A DNA stretch of 64,000 bases from JBCDJI01 sp964351865 (GTDB lineage Bacteria > Verrucomicrobiota > Verrucomicrobiia > Methylacidiphilales > JBCBYL01): assembly GCA_964351865.1 (NCBI GenBank), contig CAYGPJ010000012.1, positions 1 through 64,000 of the forward strand. Reading direction: 5' to 3'. The position numbers and the translations under genes are program-made. Shown here piece after piece: positions 23,025 to 31,407 of this stretch; position 1 is the stretch's first letter, and every line of letters begins with the position of its first letter. The notes beneath the pieces were generated by a model, which worked only from the letters and a program-made list of their open reading frames with translations, was not told the DNA's origin and ran no database searches.

Positions 23025-24170
23025 GTGAACTCACAAAAAATTAAATCATTAACCCAAGCCGCGGGTGAAGCTGAAGCCCTTCGTCAGGGGGAGCGGCGTG
23101 GGCGAGGTCCGGACCCTGGCTTGTCTGATAGTTTTGACGCCTGGTTCCAACTGCCTCTCAGTCGCGCCTTGTGCCGCGGACACTGGCACCAGTGGACCGT
23201 TTACAGCCCGATTCGTATCGTATCGTTGCTGGAGGAATTTGCTGACTCGGTGATTCAGACTCGTTCTTATGATGACTACGATGAGGATGATCCGGAAAGC
23301 GAAGTGGTTCAGTGGTCGTATTTGTGCATCGACGAAGACTGCTGGATTGCTGCTGGCCCCAGTCAAATTCAGGTCTATGCGCGTGATCGGGAAACCGCTC
23401 GTGATGTGGCGCAGGGACTCTGGTTTCTGTTCCGTAAGGACAAGGAAGTTCGTCCTCCGGAGTATCACATCGTCAAGCAGTCTTCCTGCGGAATCGATTC
23501 AGAAAACATTCTGCTTTCCACCACATCCGAATGGAATGCGGAGGAGAGCAATCTGTTCTATGGAGATGGATTCAGCCAATGGCACACCGAGTTGATGACT
23601 GCATTCAACGAACGCCATAACGGCATCACCCTGTTTGAAGGCCCGCCCGGAACCGGGAAGACCTCTTACATTCGCCACTTGATGGTCGAACTGAAAGACA
23701 CTCACCGGTTCTACTTTTTGCCGTCCTCCAATCTGGGCGTGCTGAAAAACGCGGAGTTTGTCGACTTCTGGTCGGAGCAAAGACGCTCGCACCCGTCGCG
23801 ACAGATGGTGGTTATTCTGGAAGATGCGGAGGAGGCGTTGTTTCCCCGCACCAACTCGAATAGCGCCGAAGTAGGCGTTCTGTTGAATATTACCGATGGC
23901 CTGTTAGGAGATTTTCTCCGACTGCATGTCATCTGTACCGTCAACTGTAACGCCGACTTGCTGGATCCCGCCCTGCTCAGACCGGGGCGACTAGTCTCCC
24001 GCAGGTATTTTGGTCGTGTCCCGCGGGCACAAGCCGTGCAAATCGCACAAAAATTAGGAAAACCACTCCCGCCGGGTGATGAATTTTCGCTGGCGGAAAT
24101 CGTCAACGGAAAACATGACGACACGAATACCACATCGGCCAAAAGCCGAAAAGTGGGGTTCTGTCCGTAG
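23025..24170 (+). CDS. AAA+ ATPase of RNA-repair system (BCS1/CDC48-like core)
   Basis: 381 residues, GTG start behind AGAAAGG. The N-terminal 190 residues are unassigned, with an acidic stretch YDDYDEDDPESE near 82-93. The ATPase core has Walker A GPPGTGKT at 206-213, a Walker B-like MVVILEDAEE at 261-270 with Glu-Asp order, a sensor region CTVNCNADLLDPALL, and RPGRL at 319-323. The C-terminus is short, so a full lid may be reduced. A remodeller working with the SPFH scaffold or tRNA-bound complexes is likely from context. The substrate is unknown. Confidence 0.85.
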   Translation: MNSQKIKSLTQAAGEAEALRQGERRGRGPDPGLSDSFDAWFQLPLSRALCRGHWHQWTVYSPIRIVSLLEEFADSVIQTRSYDDYDEDDPESEVVQWSYLCIDEDCWIAAGPSQIQVYARDRETARDVAQGLWFLFRKDKEVRPPEYHIVKQSSCGIDSENILLSTTSEWNAEESNLFYGDGFSQWHTELMTAFNERHNGITLFEGPPGTGKTSYIRHLMVELKDTHRFYFLPSSNLGVLKNAEFVDFWSEQRRSHPSRQMVVILEDAEEALFPRTNSNSAEVGVLLNITDGLLGDFLRLHVICTVNCNADLLDPALLRPGRLVSRRYFGRVPRAQAVQIAQKLGKPLPPGDEFSLAEIVNGKHDDTNTTSAKSRKVGFCP

Positions 24171-24205
24171 GAAAGCAGCATGAAATACGGCAACGTTGTA
24201 GCAGC

Positions 24206-24279
24206 GGCTGTCGCCAGTCGTTCGTTCCCGGTTCATCTAATATGTACTCCCCGAGCGGAGAAATTGGCTGAGGACAGCC
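24206..24279 (+). ncRNA. Candidate tRNA-sized structured RNA between AAA and rtcB
   Basis: GGCTGTC (24206-24212) pairs with GACAGCC (24273-24279). Directly inside, GCCAGT (24213-24218) pairs with ATTGGC (24263-24268), and a CTCC/GGAG hairpin forms near 24248-24260. The 74-nt size and 7-pair closing stem recall a tRNA acceptor, but there is no anticodon or T arm. It is followed by a GACAT/ATGTC hairpin and a terminator. It is a good candidate for the tRNA-like RNA reported in Band-7/RtcB loci; this identity is inference. Confidence 0.45.
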
Positions 24280-24321
24280 ACGACGACATTAAAAAATGTC
24301 TGCTTAAACTCAAAACACTAA

Positions 24322-24354
24322 AGCCGGATGGGTTGATCCCATCCGGCTGTTTAT
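24322..24354 (+). terminator. Intrinsic terminator upstream of rtcB
   Basis: AGCCGGATGGG (24322-24332) pairs perfectly with CCCATCCGGCT (24338-24348) around TTGAT, followed by GTTTATT. It would end the upstream RNA about 25 bases before the rtcB start, suggesting rtcB is expressed through read-through or its own promoter. Confidence 0.75.
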
Positions 24355-24378
24355 TAATACTGAAATGAAAGAAACCAA

Positions 24379-25773
24379 ATGAAACCAGAACAACTAAAAG
24401 CACTGGGGATCCCTGAAGGTCCGGCGATCGGTCAAGCCGTTCAATGGATTGCTCGATTCGTGGAAAGCGGTGGCGATACGGCACAGCTTCACGAGCAGTT
24501 GACCACAGTCATCGCTGACCCCGGAGCGTTCTTGAATGATCCACATGCCGGAGCGCTGGCCGCCGAACTGTATGCTCCCGCCTGGAAGCAGCGGGAAAAA
24601 CCAGCCCAGTGGCAACAGTGGGGAACAGATATTGAGCCGGAAGCGATCAAGCAACTGGTCAACGCCTGCTCACTACCTGTCGCCGCAGCCGGCGCATTGA
24701 TGCCGGATGCACATCTGGGATACGGCTTACCGATCGGTGGCGTGCTGGCGACTGAAGATGCCGTTATCCCCTATGCCGTCGGCGTGGATATTGCCTGCCG
24801 TATGCGTTTATCGGTTTACAAACGTCCGGCCAAAACCATGCGCGGAATGAAAGACCGCTTGAAGAATATCCTGGAAGAAGAAACCCGCTTCGGTATGGGA
24901 TCTGAATTCAAGGATAAGCGTCAACACGATGTCATGGATGCCGACTGGGATGTCTCACCGATCACTAAACGCCTGAAGGATAAAGCGTGGCGTCAGTTGG
25001 GAACCAGCGGGTCCGGCAACCACTTTGTCGAATTTGGAGTTTTTACTCTGAAGCAAGAACAGTTGGGGTTACCCGCCGGTGAATATATGGCACTGCTAAG
25101 CCATAGCGGATCACGTGGAACGGGCGCACAAGTATGTGCTCATTACAGCAAGATCGCCATGGCTCGTCGTGCCGGATTGCCTAAAGAAATGAAAAACCTG
25201 GCATGGCTGCGACTCGACGAAGAAGCCGGTCAGGAATACTGGCACGCCATGAACTTGATGGGCCAGTATGCTGCCGCCAATCACGAGTGCATCCACCGCC
25301 ACATCGCCAAACGAGTCGGAGCCAAGGTCGCGATTGACGTTGAAAACCACCATAACTTCGCGTGGAAAGAAACTCATGTGATCGATGGTGTCGAAAAAGA
25401 AGTCATTGTTCACCGCAAGGGAGCGACCCCCGCCAGCGATGGCGAACTGGGAGTCATTCCCGGATCGATGGCGACGCCCGGATATCTGGTCCGAGGAAAA
25501 GGAAACGCGGCTTCATTGAACAGCGCATCTCACGGCGCAGGCCGTGCTATGAGCCGTCGTGTCGCCCGCGATTCCTTCACTTGGGGCGGAGTGCGCCAGC
25601 AGCTGGCTGACCAAGGAGTGGAAGTGCTGTCGGCGGGGATTGATGAAGTGCCCGGTGCCTACAAAGACATCGAGCAAGTCATGGCCGCCCAGACCGACCT
25701 CGTCGAACCGCTCGGCACCTTCCAGCCGATACTGGTCAAAATGAGCCCCGACGGCGAAAAAGCAGAAGACTGA
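24379..25773 (+). CDS. rtcB: RNA-splicing ligase RtcB
   Basis: 464 residues. It joins RNA 3'-phosphate or 2',3'-cyclic phosphate ends to 5'-OH ends using GTP and Mn2+. Expected ligands are present: Asp137 and Cys140 (GVDIAC), His215 (GSGNHF), His242 (SHSGSRG), His325 (ENHHN). The GMP-accepting His is His385 in NSASHGAGR. DAHLGYGLPIGGV is the other signature. The protein is somewhat longer than E. coli RtcB, with an N-terminal extension. It lies in line with SPFH, AAA, RlaP-type and HNH genes downstream of a tRNA array; no RtcA or archease gene is present. Confidence 0.96.
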   Translation: MKPEQLKALGIPEGPAIGQAVQWIARFVESGGDTAQLHEQLTTVIADPGAFLNDPHAGALAAELYAPAWKQREKPAQWQQWGTDIEPEAIKQLVNACSLPVAAAGALMPDAHLGYGLPIGGVLATEDAVIPYAVGVDIACRMRLSVYKRPAKTMRGMKDRLKNILEEETRFGMGSEFKDKRQHDVMDADWDVSPITKRLKDKAWRQLGTSGSGNHFVEFGVFTLKQEQLGLPAGEYMALLSHSGSRGTGAQVCAHYSKIAMARRAGLPKEMKNLAWLRLDEEAGQEYWHAMNLMGQYAAANHECIHRHIAKRVGAKVAIDVENHHNFAWKETHVIDGVEKEVIVHRKGATPASDGELGVIPGSMATPGYLVRGKGNAASLNSASHGAGRAMSRRVARDSFTWGGVRQQLADQGVEVLSAGIDEVPGAYKDIEQVMAAQTDLVEPLGTFQPILVKMSPDGEKAED

Positions 25774-25801
25774 AAACTAATAGTTCATGCCACATGATAT
25801 G

Positions 25802-25885
25802 GCGGGAACTGTAGGCCGAGATTGCATCTCGGCTCCTTTTAAACTGTCGAGATATAATCTCGACCTACAAATTGCAAGTTCCCGC
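25802..25885. repeat. Nested palindrome (GCGGGAACT ... AGTTCCCGC)
   Basis: Perfect 9-base outer arms. Inside, GTAGG/CCTAC encloses two hairpins, GCCGAGATTGCATCTCGGC and GTCGAGATATAATCTCGAC. It is the best-preserved member of the GTAGG double-hairpin family also seen at 12030 and, less clearly, 49969. Located just after rtcB. Confidence 0.75.
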
Positions 25886-25888
25886 GTC

Positions 25889-26075
25889 CGCGCATACACG
25901 TTAACATAAGAGGTCTAAAGCCTTTAAGGGAGGTTGCATATGAACTGAAGTCTAGGGTAGTGCGTTTTGTCCCCAAAGCGCTGGGTGGAAACTACGGGAA
26001 AGCGGTTTGGTCCCGACACCCTGCGTGGTCAGGAGACCTACCTTTTGCAATTTCCTTATGTTAACGTGTATGCGC
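25889..26075. repeat. Element with 22-bp perfect inverted ends, containing repeat copy 2
   Basis: The left end 25889-25910 and right end 26054-26075 are perfect 21-22 base inverted repeats containing CATACACGTTAACATAAG. The roughly 145-base interior carries the GTGCGTTTTGTCCCC... dispersed repeat copy (25954-26035) and inner AGGTCT/AGACCT pairing. No gene is inside. It looks like a miniature inverted-repeat element or a decayed insertion between rtcB and the nucleotidyltransferase gene. Confidence 0.65.
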
Positions 26076-26265
26076 GTCCGCGGGATCGAAGACTTCTTGT
26101 CAAACGCCTTGATCATTGCGTCAGATTAAATCTTAAACGCTCTAAACTAAATTCAGCGCAAAGGCGCAGAGATCGCTGAGCAGGAACAGGTATGAGTCTT
26201 GTTTTCTCAGCGCACTCTGCGTCTCAGCAGTGAATCCACAACAATCCAAAACGAAAGGAGATCCT

Positions 26266-27045
26266 ATGATCCCTGAAAACGTCCGTCTGGATATCGCAGA
26301 CAATCTGACTCGTATCGAGAGCGAGCATCAGGTTCGCGTGCTTTTTGCATGTGAATCAGGTAGCCGCGCGTGGGGATTTGCCTCCACGGATAGCGACTAC
26401 GATGTTCGCTTTCTCTACGTTCATGCCCGGGACTGGTATCTATCGATCGAAGACCATAGAGATGTCATCGAACGTCCTATCAGTGATGAACTGGACATCA
26501 GTGGCTGGGAACTGCGTAAAGCCCTTCGCTTGATGCGTAAGTCGAACCCGCCACTGCTAGAATGGCTCAAGTCACCAGTTGTCTACCGTGAAGATTCCGG
26601 CTTTCTTGTAAGCTTGATAGAACTTGCGCACAGCTATTACTCACCGTATCGCTGTTTCCGGCATTACCTGCATATGGCAGAAGGAAATTACCGTGATTAC
26701 CTGAAAGGTGAGATGGTCTGGCTGAAGAAGTATCTCTATGTGCTTCGCCCGATGCTCGCATGTCGCTGGATTGAGCAATCGGTAAATGAAGTTCCGATGC
26801 TCTTTGCCGAGCTGGTCGACTCCGTGGTCGAAGAACCTGAAGTGCTCGCCGCGATTGATCGACTACTCGCCGCAAAGTGTGCTGGCGCAGAGCTGGATCG
26901 TGCACCGCGAGACGAAATCCTATCCGATTTCATCGAACGGGAACTCACCCGTCTGTCAGCGCTCAATCTAGACGCTGGTTCACCGCCCGACCCTGAGGGC
27001 TTGAACTGGTTCTTTCGCAAAGTCTGCATTGAAGAAAACCAATAG
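26266..27045 (+). CDS. RlaP-type nucleotidyltransferase (COG3541-like)
   Basis: 259 residues. The polymerase-beta-fold catalytic motif is clear near the N-terminus: SGSRAWGFASTDSDYDVRFL, with Gly-Ser at 32-33 and the Asp pair in DSDYD at 42-46. This matches the large nucleotidyltransferase family repeatedly found beside diverse RNA ligases (RlaP), thought to act on RNA ends. The start was set by a strong AAAGGAG site six bases before the ATG; an in-frame Met 12 codons earlier lacks one. It follows rtcB after a repeat-filled gap of about 490 bases. Confidence 0.85.
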   Translation: MIPENVRLDIADNLTRIESEHQVRVLFACESGSRAWGFASTDSDYDVRFLYVHARDWYLSIEDHRDVIERPISDELDISGWELRKALRLMRKSNPPLLEWLKSPVVYREDSGFLVSLIELAHSYYSPYRCFRHYLHMAEGNYRDYLKGEMVWLKKYLYVLRPMLACRWIEQSVNEVPMLFAELVDSVVEEPEVLAAIDRLLAAKCAGAELDRAPRDEILSDFIERELTRLSALNLDAGSPPDPEGLNWFFRKVCIEENQ

Positions 27046-27159
27046 AAACCGAACCAAGGCGTAAAACCACAAAGTAAGAATTCTATTGTTTTTGCTTTGC
27101 GGACCTTCGCGTCCTTAGCGGTTATAAAAATCACAATCACCCTTAACCGGAGGTTCACC

Positions 27160-27741
27160 ATGAACTCGAAGTTAACTCGCGCCTCCGTGCTGGTGCTTAA
27201 CCGGCATTGGCAGGCGATTCACACCCGGACACCGACCGAAGCTTTCGGTCAGATGTCCACTAACACCGCGCAAGGTCTGCGCATTGAAAATGATGTGTTG
27301 CATCCGGTGAAGTGGGAGGAATGGATCACGCTGCCCGTCCGCGCGCAGGATGAATCCGTCCGGACGCCCAACCGAAACATTCGCATTCCGACCGTGATCG
27401 TGCTCGGCAAATTTGCCGGCATGCCGCGCCGGAAGCTGAAGTTTTCGCTGGCGGGTCTTTGGATCCGCGATAATGGCACTTGCCAATACACCGGCAAGAA
27501 ACTGCGTAAAGGCGAAGGCAATATTGACCACATCCTCCCTCGCTCACGCGGCGGAGCTCACAGCTGGGAAAACTGTGTGCTCTCCAGCATGGAGGTAAAC
27601 AGCAGAAAAGCGGACCGGCTTCCACAAGAGGCCGGTCTGCAACTTTTGCGAACCCCGCAAGCACCGCAGGAACTACCCGCCTTCTGTTTTATTCCTCATC
27701 ATAATACACCCGCAGACTGGAATTTATTCCTGTCGCGGTAA
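27160..27741 (+). CDS. HNH endonuclease lacking the zinc knuckle
   Basis: 193 residues of the McrA-like HNH fold. The catalytic block NIDHILPRSRGGAHSWENC is intact (Asp-His, then Asn), and NSRKADRLPQEAGL follows as in typical bacterial HNH proteins. The usual zinc-binding pairs are degraded: CQYT instead of CxxC, and CVLSSMEVN instead of CxxCN. It starts after an AACCGGAGG ribosome site. It is last in the RNA-repair locus, followed by a terminator. Targets may be DNA or RNA; linkage to repair is by position only. Confidence 0.8.
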   Translation: MNSKLTRASVLVLNRHWQAIHTRTPTEAFGQMSTNTAQGLRIENDVLHPVKWEEWITLPVRAQDESVRTPNRNIRIPTVIVLGKFAGMPRRKLKFSLAGLWIRDNGTCQYTGKKLRKGEGNIDHILPRSRGGAHSWENCVLSSMEVNSRKADRLPQEAGLQLLRTPQAPQELPAFCFIPHHNTPADWNLFLSR

Positions 27742-27747
27742 CCATCG

Positions 27748-27784
27748 CACCCCCTGTCGCAATCCGGCAGGGGGTGTTTTTTTT
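27748..27784 (+). terminator. Intrinsic terminator ending the RNA-repair locus
   Basis: CACCCCCTG pairs with CAGGGGGTG around an inner GTCGCAATCCGG region, followed by eight T. It lies just after the HNH stop codon and before the convergent oxyR gene. Confidence 0.88.
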
Positions 27785-27814
27785 GTTGGGGGAATTATTA
27801 CTCGATTTCTTCCC

Positions 27815-28690
27815 TCAACCACCAAAGCACTCAATAATCGCCTGCTGCGAGGGCGAGGGCATGCGGCGGCGCATCCAGTAAACGCTGACTTCCCGGAAGT
27901 AGGGATTGGCGGATAACGAGCGGTAGACCACTTTACGATGCCGGTGATATTCCAGCGCGATGCGCGGCGTGAAAGTAAAGCCGAGTCCTAACTCCACCAT
28001 CCCGAGCAGGGTATCGATCTGTGAACTGCGGATCGTGACGTCCGCCTTAAGCCCCGAGGCCTTGCAATAGCCTTCACTCTGGCGCGAGAGACAGTGCGCT
28101 TCCTGCAACAAGACCAGTCGCTCGTTCTTCAACTGATCCAATCCGATAGCTTGCGCATTACACAAGGGATGCGTTTGCGGCAACGTCAGCAGCAACTCAT
28201 CCCGGCAGACTAACTGGCGCTCCGCATCGGTATCAATTTTCGTCGGCGGGCTCATCAACGCAAAATCCACCACCCCGGTGCGCAGGCGCTCGATCAATGA
28301 ATCGGTGGTATCCTCAACCAGTTCAAACTGCACCGCCGGAAACCGATCCAGTATCCGCTGCAGAATATCCGGCAGCAGATACGGCGCGATAGTCGGGATG
28401 GCTCCGATTCGGATCGGTCCCTGAATGTCTTTGCCGCTGCGATCGACAAATTCACGTGCTGATTCCACCTCCGCCATGATGGCTTTGGCATGTGGCAGGA
28501 ACTCTTTCCCTAATTCCGACAAACTCACCCCACTGCGGGCGCGTAAAAAAAGCTCTCCGCCCAACTCCTCTTCCAGTTTGATAATCTGTTGACTCAGAGA
28601 TGGTTGTGATACATGCGACCGAACGGCTGCTTTGGAAAAATTGCCAGTTTGTGCCACCTCCAGAAAATACTTAATCCGATGAAACTCCAT
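27815..28690 (-). CDS. oxyR: Hydrogen-peroxide-sensing LysR regulator OxyR
   Basis: 291 residues. The LysR helix-turn-helix is at about 3-60 (IKYFLEVAQTGNFSKAAVRS). The redox centre is recognisable as QEAHCLSRQSEGYCKASG with Cys200 and Cys209, corresponding to Cys199 and Cys208 of E. coli OxyR. Peroxide oxidises these to a disulfide and activates the protein. The gene is divergent from katG, and a near-consensus OxyR site lies directly before its start codon, consistent with autoregulation and katG control. Confidence 0.93.
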   Translation of the reverse strand: MEFHRIKYFLEVAQTGNFSKAAVRSHVSQPSLSQQIIKLEEELGGELFLRARSGVSLSELGKEFLPHAKAIMAEVESAREFVDRSGKDIQGPIRIGAIPTIAPYLLPDILQRILDRFPAVQFELVEDTTDSLIERLRTGVVDFALMSPPTKIDTDAERQLVCRDELLLTLPQTHPLCNAQAIGLDQLKNERLVLLQEAHCLSRQSEGYCKASGLKADVTIRSSQIDTLLGMVELGLGFTFTPRIALEYHRHRKVVYRSLSANPYFREVSVYWMRRRMPSPSQQAIIECFGG

Positions 28691-28696
28691 AGTTAT

Positions 28697-28733
28697 ATAG
28701 GTTACGCCTATATCACGTATTATCTCAAAGTAT
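28697..28733. promoter_or_regulatory. OxyR operator between oxyR and katG
   Basis: ATAGGTTACGCCTAT (28697-28711) matches the OxyR half-site ATAGnTnnnAnCTAT at all but one defined base. Seven bases later ATTATCTCAAAGTAT (28719-28733) is a weaker second half-site in phase, giving the expected 37-base tetramer site. Confidence 0.75.
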
Positions 28734-28816
28734 TTCTACTTATCGCACAGATCTGCTATACCCTACCACTCAACATTCAACCAACCAGCTATCAACAATA
28801 GTAATAAACAATCATT

Positions 28817-31060
<2,244 letters not shown>

Positions 31061-31114
31061 AATGAATAATTCATTGCTAATGGTTGATGGTTAATCGTTA
31101 GAATTTCAAAAATA

Positions 31115-31148
31115 AGCCGCGAGCGCTGACCCAGCCTCGCGGCTTTTT
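31115..31148 (+). terminator. Intrinsic terminator after katG
   Basis: AGCCGCGAG pairs with CTCGCGGCT around CGCTGACCCAGC, followed by TTTT. It lies about 55 bases after the katG stop. Confidence 0.85.
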
Positions 31149-31189
31149 GTGTTCACGATAAAAACGCAGAAGACGGATCAGGAACCCTG

Positions 31190-31272
31190 GAGCGTATTGG
31201 TGATATATTGCCGCACAATGACGCCTTAAAAGGGACGGAGGAGTTCATGCATGAACTCCTCCGTCCCTTTTA
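31190..31272. repeat. REP-like palindrome R5 with conserved flank
   Basis: A perfect 46-base palindrome (31227-31272; left arm TAAAAGGGACGGAGGAGTTC). The upstream flank (GAGCGT...TGATATATTGCCGCAC...ACGCCTTAA) is also conserved with the copy at 61177-61260, so the mobile unit is asymmetric and about 83 bases. The rest of the 31061-31407 gap shows nothing else. Confidence 0.88.
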
Positions 31273-31407
31273 TACCATCGGGCTACAGGAAAATCCTTAT
31301 GTTAGTGCCATCTTTACTCGTGTTAAAACGTAATTCGGAGACGCTGTAAAAAATATACCGAAATATTTAAGGTAAGCTGGATCAGCAAAGATTGGAAAAC
31401 CATCGTG

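Noticed and set aside
26136..26235. CAGAG/CTCTG-rich inverted repeat before the nucleotidyltransferase gene
   Set aside because: It resembles a common 'GGCGCAGAGA...TCTGCGTCTC' dispersed repeat. I could not define its ends or a function, so it is not listed as a separate element.
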